Shown one piece after another: positions 20,721 through 30,654 of a DNA stretch of 64,000 nt (positions within the stretch are counted from its first letter, which is position 1; the number at the start of each line of letters is the position of its first letter). The stretch is from Aspidapion aeneum (Eukaryota > Arthropoda > Insecta > Coleoptera > Brentidae). The translations under genes were made by a program, and so were the position numbers. The notes below the pieces were generated by a model. The model was not told where the DNA came from and searched no databases. It worked only from the letters and a program-made list of their open reading frames with translations. The stretch spans positions 182,493,652 through 182,557,651 of the forward strand of contig OY755038.1 in NCBI GenBank assembly GCA_963576565.1, in the 5' to 3' direction.

Positions 20721-20919
20721 CAGTGGCGTATATAGAAAAAAGTTTCGGGGTGGGCCCGAGACAGTTTGGGGGGGGGGGGGCGAGACCTCATGAGGCTGTA
20801 TTTTATGCTATTTTATGTTTGTATTCATGAAATATGTGGAAAATATCCAAAAAAATCTTAGCTTCGGGGGGGGGGGGGGGGGCCGAGCCCCCAGGCCCCC
20901 CCCCATATATACGCCACTG
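20721..20919. mobile_element. hAT-type MITE with 8-bp duplication and G/C tracts
   Basis: Left end CAGTGGCGTATATA and right end TATATACGCCACTG are perfect inverted repeats. Exact 8-bp flanks CACCACAG lie at 20713-20720 and 20920-20927. The 199-bp interior carries long G runs at about 20768-20780 and 20866-20882 and a C run at 20896-20904. It belongs to the same family as 12083-12270. It is nested in the larger hAT element. Confidence 0.93.
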
Positions 20920-21400
20920 CACCACAGCACACTCTTTAAAACGTTAAAAAAGCCTGCGTATATGTTCATTCCTCGAGCTCTAGCAACTAACAGAACAAGG
21001 AATGTTATCTAGGAATGGGAACTGCTTGCAGGTTTTAGCACGCCAAGATATGTTCCGCGTGATACGCAAAGCAGACTTTATTATATCTAGTTTTATAAAG
21101 TGATTGTTACACTACACAAATAATGAAATATAAATGCGTGGCACAGGTTTTTTTATTAAATGACTCTTATAGTACATCCCTATGCATGTATTTGTTAGGT
21201 AAATATAATCGAATATACTGGAACATAAAAACTAAGGGTGATTGAGAAATTCTGAAAAGATAATTGATTTCAGCATGCAAAATTATATGGGAATTTTTTT
21301 GGTAAACTTATCACGTCCTTGCAATGCAACTATAGGTAAATTTAGTGGGAATAAGGACACTGTTGTTCTGGTAAATATACGTTTTAATCCATCGGTAACG

Positions 21401-21428
21401 TTTCGACAATGGTTTTTGTCTTCATCAG
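21401..21428 (-). ncRNA. Hammerhead-ribozyme-like core
   Basis: On the minus strand the order is CTGATGA, A, GAC, a 10-nt loop, GTC, GAAA. The following bases can form stem III: ACGTT pairs with AACGT about 12 nt further on, followed by A, which places a UA cleavage dinucleotide (roughly 21381-21404). Departures from the canonical ribozyme: a bulged A before stem II and only a weak, gapped stem I (GGT with ACC). Hammerheads are known in Penelope-like retroelements and retrozymes. No such coding sequence is seen here. Activity is uncertain. Confidence 0.35.
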
Positions 21429-21734
21429 ACCTTCAGACTAGACCGTACATTGGAACAACAAAAAACAAGAATACAAGCACATTAGGAAAACAAACGGCAC
21501 AAAATTATAAACGAAACCCGACAATTAATTAATCTGCTAATTATTTATATTCTCTTTATTAATTATATGGGAATCAGGCATTTTTGCGCTTGGGACAAAA
21601 ATCTTGTTAACCAGTGTAATTTTGTAATTTCCAAACAAAACAATCTATCAATCAAGTTAGCATTATAAACTTATTCCTATCTATATAATATTATACAATA
21701 GATCCACTTATTACTAACGATATATACTGTGAAA

Positions 21735-22215
21735 GATATAATTTGTTTTTGCCTCTTTTGTCCTTTGTTAGACACGATGGTCTTAACAATTTGAAAGTAT
21801 TGCTGTATTTAAAGACAACTTTTTGGGCATCCTTGAAAGCCTTCAAAAACTCAAAAGACGGCAATATTGCCTAGAAAGCTGACATTTCAACTTTACAGAG
21901 CTTTAACAAGGCCGGCATTTATTATTCCCTGTGCCTAATAGCAAAGTATTCTGCGCTTTTGGAACCTATGGCCAATATCAATCTAAAAGTTTAGATTTAA
22001 TGCAATGTGGACATCACATTAACAGAGTATTATATCTAAATAAACATCATCGTGAATCTGCAGAAGAAGTCATGAACATTATCTTAGCTCAAGCGACCAC
22101 ACATGCCGAAAACCTTGGAATAGAGCTACAGGTACCAAGAATAGTTGGGCGATAGCAAAAATTTGTGAACGTTAAATAGCCCACCAGAGTACTGGAAAAA
22201 ATATTTCGTAATGCC
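21735..22215 (+). pseudogene. hAT transposase relic (ZMYM1-like)
   Basis: Conceptual reading gives a stretch with R-H-D-G-L-x-x-L-K, then FNKAGIYYSLCLIAKYSALL, then in a second frame QSKSLDLMQCGHHINRVLYL and IELQVPRIVGR, then VLEKIFRNAL. These resemble the RNase-H/dimerisation region of ZMYM1-like (DUF4371-type) hAT transposases, where a conserved V-P-R-x-x-x-R-Q is followed by a P-x-x-Y-Y-R-x-x-x-F segment. There is an in-frame stop after NIA (about 21870), a frameshift near 21960, and a stop exactly after the VGR motif (22153). It is non-functional. It lies in plus orientation near the right end of the hAT element that it presumably once mobilised. Confidence 0.7.
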
Positions 22216-22521
22216 TTATAGTAGTAGTAGCAAATGTTGTAAGTAAGCGGAATTTTTTTTAATTAACAAAAACTGCTCTACATATTTTGCCAGTATTGCC
22301 ATTGTAGTACCATAGAACGATATTTTCAGAGGTTGACGATCCCAGACGTTTCAATTTACAATAAAGTTTTTACTTTATGATTTTACTGTAATAGATTTAG
22401 AAAAACGATAGGTATGTACGTTCGTTTTTTGTTTATTTTAATAAATTCATATATGTTGTATTTTTTGCATTTGAAACCCCCCCCCCCTAAGTTGCATGCT
22501 GCGTACGCTTATGCTATGTAA

Positions 22522-23984
22522 TAACTAACTAATTACGGTTTCCAGTTTTAGTTTGTGTGGTCAAAAATTTGCGTAAAATGGATATCGTAGCAGAAGGTAT
22601 AGTTTCCTCAGTGGTATTTGCGGTATAAAAAAGGTCATTATATGTGAAGTGTGAAACTCACTGTTTAACGGTCCAGATAGTACTTGTCAATAGACTCGGT
22701 TAAGCTTTACAAGAAGCAATTAGTAACCTATCACCAGATTAGATGCGTTCGTTACTTTTACTTAAAGACATTAGATAATCCCAAAATGGTTATTATGATC
22801 AGTGTAGCGCGTGCCACTTTAATGGTAGTTTTTATGTGGCAATTGTGGCATAAAGTAGTGGGACGACTATAGATAGATTTTATTGCGGAATATTTTGACG
22901 ACAATTTGTATGTGTGGTCTCAAGTTCTTTAAAAATCTAAATATTGAACAAAATATTTGTTTTTGTTATTTACCATTTTCCTGAACATTTTATTTCCTTA
23001 AAGAATACGGCGATCGACCAATCCAAAAATATGTATGTGTTATATTATATTAATCAAATAGAACAAAGCATGCATGTTTTAACAGAATTGCTTATTTATT
23101 ATTTTTGAGCACTTAAGAGTAATCAAAACAAATAAAAATATAAAAAAATAAATAATATGAAAATGATGATGATGATGATGATGATGATGAATTTTATATT
23201 AATATTTGTGAAGCATGGAGGGTGCGAGAAAACTTATTTAAAAAATAACAAATTTGATAACGTGAAATAATTTTGTAATTAATTTTGATACAAAAAAAGT
23301 TGCATTTTTTTTCCAAAAATTATAAGTTAAGAAGATGCAATTTCTCAATTTAAAAAAAAAGAAAAATTATGAGCTGTTCAATTTTTAAAAAATCAAGAAT
23401 TTTGTATATATCTAAAGGCCCCTTAATTACAGACTAACAGTAATATTAGCACTACATTTAGTAACATTTGTGTTTATTTTTGAAAAAGAAACATTTTTTG
23501 ATAACAATATTGAGTATGTATTTTTATTTATTTTTAATTTTTATTTTAAAATTCAATTGTTAGCTGTATTTTATTGCAAAATTCCATAAAATTTCGATTG
23601 ACTATTGAAAGTTTTAAGGAAGCTACAGAAAAAAAAAATGTTTGCACACTGTATCCAAAAAATAAAGAGATTTAATGCAAAATTTAACTGGAAAAAATAC
23701 GTATTTTGACTTTTCCCATAACTTATTAAAGTGTGGTGCATCAATTAAGTTACAACCTCTCTATATAAATAAAAGACATTTCTTAATAGATATTATTAGA
23801 ATTACATACCAGCTGTCTGAAAGTAATTCTTAAAAACTTCTCTTAGTGAAGTGCGAGAAAGGAATCCGAAATATCCAACAAAGCAATTACAACAATGCTA
23901 GCCTGAATTTTCTTTTTTTCGTGACCCCGCCTTTTAAAGTGGCCTCTATTATCCCTACCAAGAGTCGCCAAAATCGGGTATGGC
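22522..23984. other. No gene; ATG microsatellite
   Basis: An (ATG)n run of about nine units lies at 23162-23190. The frame at 22684-22872 has no recognisable domain. The rest is AT-rich with homopolymer runs. Confidence 0.45.
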
Positions 23985-24344
23985 TTGCATAGTCGCGCGT
24001 CGCCTTTTAAAAGCTCCGCGCCTGACCTCGTGGCCTTGCTGGCTTTACTGTGGGCGGAATGTGGCGCGGCTCTTTATACAATAGAATCTATTTTAGCTTT
24101 TAAGGATCAGTTTGGACTTGAAAGGGATAAGCCGTATGTAATTTCGCAAAAGGTTTCATTTATCATGTCTTTTCGACTGGCGTCTCATCAGGTTAATTTC
24201 AATAGCAAAAATTGCATTGCACAAAAGTCCACAGCGACAGATCGACGTGAAGTCGACGGAATGAAAGCCCGGTATTGGGATTCTCATCCATGCTCTTCTG
24301 AAAACGGCAGCGGCCATTTATTAAGTCCCCGACTGTACAATTAA
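23985..24344 (+). other. GC-richer segment with unrecognised 119-codon frame
   Basis: The segment from about 23920 to 24345 is noticeably GC-richer than its surroundings. It holds one open frame (an ATG lies close to the start of the segment) with no signal peptide, membrane segment or domain that I recognise. It could be a fragment of an unknown mobile element, since a hammerhead-like core lies inside on the opposite strand. There is no support for a host gene. Confidence 0.25.
24171..24191 (-). ncRNA. Hammerhead-like core, canonical stem II
   Basis: On the minus strand CTGATGA is followed directly by GAC, a GCCA loop, GTC and GAAA. This is the textbook core spacing with a 3-bp stem II. Only a weak stem III (AAG with CTT about 20 nt later) and no convincing stem I can be drawn from the flanks, so it may be a chance or decayed motif. 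Confidence 0.25.
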
Positions 24345-24638
24345 ATGCACATTAAAATGAGAATAAAATAATTTAGGTCATAATTAAATATCAAAATTTG
24401 TGTGACTAATTATATGGTAAATCATCAACCGTAAATTGATACCTAGAAGGCGTTATGGAATAGTGAAAGTTTAAGGTGGTGTCAAGTTTACTTACAACCA
24501 GATTAATTTGCTTAATTTTACATTTGACATAAAAAACCTTATATAATACTGATTTTAGTTAGTGATGCCTACACTAAAAACCGGTGAGCTCTATTTTTTA
24601 TTTATTACAAGCTTTTATTTAGCTTCAGATGTTCTGTC

Positions 24639-24698
24639 TAACTAACTATCTAACTAACTATCTAACTAACTATCTAACTAACTATCTAACTATCTATC
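24639..24698. repeat. 12-bp minisatellite AACTAACTATCT
   Basis: About five units of a 12-bp repeat (AACTAACTATCT), ending in shorter TATC steps. It abuts the 127-bp tandem array, with the same order (microsatellite, then a TCCGATTT-ATGAAATTTGGTA core) as in the DINE-like arm at 10306. Confidence 0.9.
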
Positions 24699-24710
24699 AA
24701 ATTTTGTGAA

Positions 24711-25231
24711 GCGTTTTTGACACACTTCCCATTATCCGATTTGGATGAAATTTGGTATTCACATAGTGGTTCGATGACAATACAACATTTAAAAAAAATA
24801 TCCTAGCACCCCTACCCCCACCCCCTTCCATACAAAATGCGTTTTTGACACCCTTCCCATTATCCGATTTGGATGAAATTTGGTATACATATAGTGGTCC
24901 GATGACAATACAACATTGAAAAAAATCCTACCACTCCTACCCCCACCACCATTTATAGAAAAATGCGTTTTTGACACACTTCCCATTATCCGATTTGGAT
25001 GAAATTTGGTATACATAAAGTGATCCGATGACAATACAACATTAATGAAAAAATGTCCTCCCACCCTACCCCCCCACCCCCTTCCATAAAAAATGCGTTT
25101 TTGACACACTTCACTTCAAATGACTTTTATAAAATTTGGTATATGCATAAAGGTCCGATGGCAATACAGCTCAAACAAAAAATATATTTCCACCTCTACC
25201 CCCACCCTCTCCTTGCCCCAATAGAAAAATG
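24711..25231. repeat. Four tandem units of ~127 bp
   Basis: Units start at 24711, 24839, 24965 and 25095, each with GCGTTTTTGACACACTTC. The first three carry TCCGATTTGGATGAAATTTG, GATGACAATACAACATT and a C-rich end CTACCCCCACC. The fourth is more diverged. The minus-strand frames at 24789-25304 are products of the repeat. It resembles in layout the tandem units of the DINE-like elements and may be a distant family member. Confidence 0.9.
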
Positions 25232-25579
25232 AGTTTCCAAACAACTCACGATCAGCGATTTCATTATAATCTAGAATAAACTCATCTGTTCTGTTATTGA
25301 ACAAATATTTTCATTTAATAGAGTAGATAGCTGAGACTAAAAAGTAGAAAATAAATGAATCACGAGTTTAGATTAACTTATGCTTTGATTTGCGGCCATC
25401 GCTTTTATTATTATGATAATATTAGAAATTAAGAATTTTTTTTTACCAATTTATATACTTCCTATTTTAGTAGTCTTCTAGATTTTTTAATTACGCTGTT
25501 TTTCTTGTCAAAATTTAATATCAATAAAAATGTTCCAATTTAATTGTCAGCCCACCAAGGTATTTTTTTAGGCTTCGTA
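25232..25579. other. No features seen
   Basis: AT-rich sequence between two tandem arrays. No gene or terminal repeat noticed. Confidence 0.4.
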
Positions 25580-25817
25580 ACAAAACAGCGCTGTACAAAA
25601 TGGCGCGGAACAAAATAGCGGCGACAAAATACCGCTGCGATAAAACAGCGCTGCGACAAAACAACGCTGCGATAAATTAGCGCGGAGTAAAATGGCATCG
25701 ATACAAAATAGCGTCGGTATAAAATAGCGCTGGTACAAAATAGCGCTGGTAGAAAATAGCGCTGAGACAAAATAAAAATAGCGCCGGTACAAAATAGCGG
25801 TACTTAGTACAAAATAT
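25580..25817. repeat. Degenerate 16-bp minisatellite ACAAAATAGCGCTGGT
   Basis: About fifteen imperfect units of consensus ACAAAATAGCGCTGGT, spaced 14-17 bp, with the palindrome AGCGCT in many. Variation is concentrated after AGCG. All three minus frames stay open for 74-77 codons purely because of the repeat. A related GC-richer motif (GGCCGCGGCGAAATGGCC) occurs at 51955-52005. Confidence 0.88.
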
Positions 25818-26015
25818 ATCGAATGCCGTTTTATTTAATATTTGGTTTTGGCATATACTTCGACTAAGGGGTTTTTTTCTAACATATTTTTTAAACTCCC
25901 CCACTTGCATTTCAATCCCCCTTTACAGGGTGTCCGCTCGGAAATTCCTAAAAGTTCCTCGAGTCAGATTGACGATTTGGGTCTTAATAGCAACTTAAAA
26001 AGTTTTTTGCCTTGA

Positions 26016-26610
26016 CACATTCACCGCCAAGCCAATTTTAAGTAAAATAGTGTTCGACACTGTAACGAGCTAATTAGATTTTGGTCAAAATTCATTACTC
26101 CTAATGCATAAATGCTAATTTTTTAATGGAGCATCGCATCAATATGCGGTTTTCAGACCACATTATTCTCAATAATTTGTGTTATAACCAAAAACTTCGT
26201 AGAAGCCTTGTTTCTGAGATATTTACAAAAAACTGTTTTCAAGGCTAGATATATCATGAACTTCTACTTAAAATGTGTTAATAGGCCTGCTAGGAAGGTA
26301 TCAGATCCGTCATGGATCCATTTTTTTTTAAATAAAAAACAAATGTGTCCGCTGTGGTGCCTAGAGTACGGCTGCTTTAAAAATTTTTTACACGCCACAG
26401 CGGACACAGTCTTTAAAATCTAAACAAAACTCTGTTTCAAAAACCCACTGTCAGTAGGCCATTCGAGAGCTCAAAAAAAATACTAAAACAAAACATTTTA
26501 AAATTTTTAGGTAAATATCTAGCTCCAAATATGTCGGACATCGGGGTCCTCCCTGGTGCAAAGAACCGATAATGCAGCGGACACCGGTGTCCGCCCTGAC
26601 GGTGAATGTG
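26016..26610. mobile_element. piggyBac-like MITE with internal palindromes
   Basis: Left end CACATTCACCGCCAAG and right end CTGACGGTGAATGTG are inverted repeats. The right end is followed by TTAA (26611-26614) and the left is preceded by TTGA (26012-26015), a one-base-decayed TTAA. The right half carries nested palindromes: GTGTCCGCTGTGG (26345-26357) with CCACAGCGGACAC (26395-26407), and CGGACACCGGTGTCCG (26578-26593). Positions 26050-26330 are a fragment of the dispersed repeat also found at 15305-15590 and 51640-51830, apparently inserted. No coding sequence. Confidence 0.75.
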
Positions 26611-26614
26611 TTAA

Positions 26615-27502
26615 TCACGTAGTGACACGTTTTTTTGTGTAGTCGGCCGACTAGCCACTAAACATAAAAACATTTTAATAACGTCAAAATAATGTTTAAT
26701 TTAAAAACATAACGTTAGGTTAGATGATAGTTCTAACGTTATACTCATAGTGAAAAGGAAGCTTAATAACCCGTTTTCTGACGTTAGAAAAATTATCTTA
26801 TATTTTTTTAACATTGAAACTAAAATGTTTTCCAACATCAAAAAACAAATATTTTTTTAATGTTTTTCGAACGTGAAAAAATTACTGATTTTTAACAGTG
26901 AAAAAGAAAATGTTTTTCTAACATTGAAAAATAAATGTTTTTTTAACACTAAAAAAACACTTGAGCATGAATGCTAACGTGGTAATTGTTTGGCCTCACT
27001 GCGAAGCATGTGAATTCTACCTCAAATGAATAAGCGGCTAAGGCCAGGCGGCTAACAGACCACGGCGAATTGCCGCATTCCCTGTCTGATTTCCTATAAC
27101 GTTGGTATGCGATATTCCATACAAAACCATTTTTAAAACTTTTCCTTATTTTGTGAAGCTTAATTTAAATCACTGCATACCTATTCGTTGTTCTTTAACT
27201 ATGTATACCATATTTTCCACACAACTGGAGTATATTCCGACCCAAATATGTATTTACTCGCATTATTATTATTTGTGCTTTTAATTTGCGTCGTTTGTTT
27301 TTACAAAAGGCAAATATTTTAACCAAACAACAAGTGGAGGAGCGCACTTTTTAATAATCTTTTTTATTAAAAAGAGCGAACGCTGACCATTGCTACATTC
27401 ACTTTTATTACTAAGTACTTCACTGTAATTTATCTGTAATGAATGTGACAATAAAAGCAATAATTATTATTATTATTATTATTAAAAAGCGCCTCTCTAG
27501 TA
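26615..27502. other. No gene; degenerate AACGTT/ACATT repeat
   Basis: 26740-26960 contains repeated phrases of the type TTTTTCTAACATTGAAAA with irregular spacing, related to 11238-11330 and more loosely to 46975-47280. An ATT microsatellite lies at about 27463-27484. The frame 27102-27284 is unrecognised. Confidence 0.45.
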
Positions 27503-29323
27503 CAATGAATAGAGGAGTTTTACCCTACAAAAGTTCCGGTAGTTCTGAATTTTGGATATGTTATTAAGGTCGAAAGGGTAGTCAAAAATCTGAGTTTTCG
27601 TCACCCCCACCCCTGTGCTTCCTCCGCCATCTTGAAAAAACCATAAAAAATTGGCACTTTTTGTAGTATTTTGCCTGTAACTTCGTTCCAGTACACTAAA
27701 TCTCAAAAAGAGTTATACGAAATTTTTTAGAGGATATAATTATCTACAATTAGGTGGTACTATGGTTGTTCTGCGAGCAGTAGTAACGGAGCTAGGTAAT
27801 TTCCAAAAATGACTAAAATCACGTGCTTGGGCAAATTTTCAGATTTTTTCTAATTTAGACGGCATAAGCTCCGAAATACTTTGTTCTAGTGTAAAAGTTC
27901 TAAGAACATATCTTGTAGAGAATTTTATCAGCTACAAAATCCATTCTTTAGATGTTTTTTAAAATAATATAATGGAGTGGCAGTAACATTTAACTTAAAT
28001 TAAGTAAGTTAGAAAATAATAATTTTTTTAAATTTAGTGCTTTAAACGGCACGTTTTTTATTTAATTTTATTTTTTTGTGTAAATTTAGTGACATACAAA
28101 AAGGTACGAGAGCTTAGGGGTCAAAAACCTCCTTAAACTATCCACCTCTTTAAAAACCCCCCCAGACCCCCCAAAATCGAACATATATAGGTTTTCTCAA
28201 ATTTTCTCAAAAAATACGCTTCTAAGAGAAAAATGTGTAATATACTATATCGTAGACAATAAAATTTTCTTTTGAAAAACGTACAACTCGATGGGGGTCA
28301 ACTATTTATAAACTCTTCAGCGGCGTCCGTTAATTGAAGTAATTTAAAAAAGTCAAAAAATATCCATGTTTTTTCCATGATTTATTATAGAACATAATAC
28401 ATTTATACATTATTATAGAAAATATTATTTTCTTTTAAATGCTGTACAAAAAAGTCGGATTGGTTATATGGTTATAAATTCAGAGGCGCCTGTAAATTTA
28501 ACCAATTTTAAAAAATCACAATTAAAATATTTTTGTTAAAAGTTTTATCTAATTTTTTCAAAAACTACGCCTAATTTTAAAAAATGCTATAATTCACTTT
28601 ATTGACAGTCAAATTCTCTTTTCAACGGTGTATAACTCGATGGGGTTTGACTTACAACGAACCCGCCAGCGACGTCCGTAAATGGGGGCCATTTAATAAT
28701 TTTTTTAAAAAATTATGTTTTGCACAGGTTTTATTTGATTTTCTGAAAACCATGCCCTTTATCAAAAAAATTGTTTTTCACTTCATTGTAGATAATAAAA
28801 TTTCCTTTGAACGTTGTGTAACATGGTAAAAAATATTTTATATTTACCGCTCCAGTGGTGTGCTAAATTTAAAACATTTTTTTTAAATCACCAAAAAAAT
28901 TAATTCTGTTACATATTTGATTCGATTTTCTTAAAAACCAAGCCCTTTATCAAAAAATGTCTTTTTTTACTTTATTGTAGATAAGAAAATTTACTTTTAA
29001 ATGATGTATAACAAAGTCGGATTGGTTTCACGGTAATAACTGCACAGACGCCCGTAAATTAAACCAATTTTAAAAATTTGTGATTTAAAAAAAATTGTTT
29101 TAAAATAAGCACACCACTGGAGCGGTAAATATGAAATAGTTTTTACCATGTTACACAACGTTTAAAAGGAAATTTTATTATCTACAATGAAGTAAAAAAC
29201 AATTTTTTTGATAAAGGGTATGGTTTTTGAGAAAATCAAATAAAACCTGTTCAAAACATAATTTAAAAAATAATTAATTAAATGGCTCCCATTTACGGAC
29301 GTCGCTGGCGGGTTCGTTGTAAG
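27503..29323. mobile_element. Giant foldback element, left arm and centre
   Basis: 27503-28987 is inverted-complementary to 28988-29323 plus 45757-46920. Matching landmarks: CCCTACAAAAGTTCCGG (27528) with CCGGACCTTTTGTAGGG (46880), the CCATCTTGAAAAAACCAT phrase (27627) with its complement at 46784, and CCGCTCCAGTGGTGTGCT (28848) with AGCACACCACTGGAGCGG (29110). The symmetry centre is near 28988. The arm includes about five ~185-bp degenerate tandem units starting near 28250, 28430, 28605, 28785 and 28975, each with an AATAAAATTT-CTTTT phrase, a GTATAAC-CGATGG-like phrase and CG-CGTCCGTAAAT. No transposase is seen. The superfamily is unknown. Confidence 0.82.
29320..29323. repeat. Target duplication TAAG, left
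   Basis: TAAG directly precedes the left LTR and TAAG (45757-45760) directly follows the right LTR. A 4-bp duplication suits Ty3/gypsy-type integration. Reading across with one TAAG removed gives an arm sequence that matches the inverted copy at 28640-28665. Confidence 0.93.
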
Positions 29324-30642
29324 TGTAACAGGGGCCTGCGTGTGACAGTGGTACTGTCACCTCAAGTTGCCAAGGCTTAAATGTTGTAAGCTACCAACTT
29401 AGGTTACAACTTATATAAATTATAAAAAGATTAAATGTTACTATATGTTATTAAATTTACACGATCTCGAAAGGGAATTTGGCGGTTCTTGGAGGAAAAG
29501 TATGCTATAAACGTTTTTCTCAAATGTATAACTAATAGGATAATCATACATACCTTTTCAATTTTCTTCTTGCAGCTTCACACTTTCACTTCTAATATTT
29601 ATTATTTAAATATCAAATTTTTACTACCATTGAACTTTTATATTCAAATATTCACACTTCTTAAACTTTTAGGCCCTATAAACCTTTTATATATTTGTTG
29701 TAAATATATATATATTTATCAACATCTTAAACGTTGATTGAATGAGTGAAACTATTCAATCAACTGTTTAATTTACTTAATATTACTGTTTAGGTTTGGG
29801 ATATGTTATTAATTAAAAATGCCGATTTTAGGGCAACGAATGGTTTGTATTTTGTTGTTAAAAAACCATAAAACAGTTAAACACATTATTTCAAAGCACT
29901 GGAAACAGTAATAAGTAATGACTTTAAAATCAATAAACTCTAAAAGAAAAGACCAAAATAATTATGAATATTAAAGTTAACAGTTTTATACAATGTTAAA
30001 ATAATTGATAAATTTCCCCAGTTGAAATAAAACCCCCCCTTAAGAAGTCTGAATGAAAGTGTAACGTACCAGGCAACGACAAACTAAAGAGTAAAATCCC
30101 TGACGACTTTCGAAAGTTTCAATACCCCGCTCTCTAGACATTCTCAGTTTGCCGCTAGCTGATTGGGCTAAATCTAAGCTTTCTTTAACGGATTTCTTCC
30201 ACCACTCTTCTCTACAGACACTCTTGGTTGCCGTGGTTTGAATCTTAAGCTCTCTCGCATTGGCGAGAAAGACAAAGAGACAAAATACCACCGCAATTCA
30301 AAGATGCGTGGATTTAGAAATTCGGTAAAGTTTAAATCTTACAGTGTGTTCCTTAAAAGTTGAAAATAGTTTACCAAATTTGTTTCCAGTTACAAAATAT
30401 GAATTATGTTGATGTTAGTGGCTCAAAGGACATATTAGCCGAATACAACTTTTATTAAAATACAGCGAACCTGAAAACATGCCTAAAAACAAGTCGCCGA
30501 GTTGCCATAAATTTTACTTAATCTTAACCTAGTCTTGCATGTAATTAATGCTTGTTGATGTCAAAACAATATTTAATTAAAAATCTTTAAAAACTTATAA
30601 TTGGCAAAAATACCATTTATGCTCAAATCCCGTTTTGTTACA
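29324..30642 (-). repeat. LTR (3' LTR of the minus-strand element)
   Basis: The repeat starts TGTAACAGGGGCC and ends CCCGTTTTGTTACA. It is 10 bp longer than its partner because of an extra CTCAAGTTGC-like segment near 29365. Two open frames (29435-29737 plus and 30040-30291 minus) are identical in both LTRs, but have no recognised domain and are probably incidental. In minus orientation the LTR is 1.3 kb, long for an insect element. Confidence 0.95.
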
Positions 30643-30645
30643 TTA

Positions 30646-30654
30646 CTCCCCCCT
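30646..30654 (-). other. Polypurine tract
   Basis: On the minus strand AGGGGGGAG is followed by TAA and then the TG of the 3' LTR. A G-rich purine tract at this spot is the second-strand primer of LTR retrotransposons, so it independently supports minus orientation. Confidence 0.85.

Larger units (their letters stand above)
19325..22513. mobile_element. hAT transposon, decayed, 8-bp target duplication
   Basis: Left terminus CATGGGCGTACGCAGCGTG and right terminus ending GCTGCGTACGCTTATG are inverted repeats. Exact 8-bp flanks CTATGTAA lie at 19317-19324 and 22514-22521. Subterminal runs CCCCCC occur inside both ends. The 3.2-kb body contains a transposase relic (21735-22215, plus), a solo LTR (19985-20396) and a 199-bp MITE (20721-20919), both inserted later as shown by their own target duplications. 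Two open frames near 19418-19666 and 20339-20708 are not recognised. The element is dead: its transposase is interrupted by stops and a frameshift. Confidence 0.85.

Noticed and set aside
24789..25304. Minus-strand frames with repeated FHPNRIMG-like segments
   Set aside because: They translate the ~127-bp tandem units; the apparent protein repeat is the DNA repeat.
25540..25910. Three overlapping minus frames rich in RYF/ALF repeats
   Set aside because: Products of the 16-bp minisatellite; all frames are open because of the repeat.
29435..30291. 100- and 83-codon frames conserved perfectly in two copies (also 44549-45405)
   Set aside because: Their conservation is explained by the two LTRs being nearly identical; no domain and no start context supports coding.
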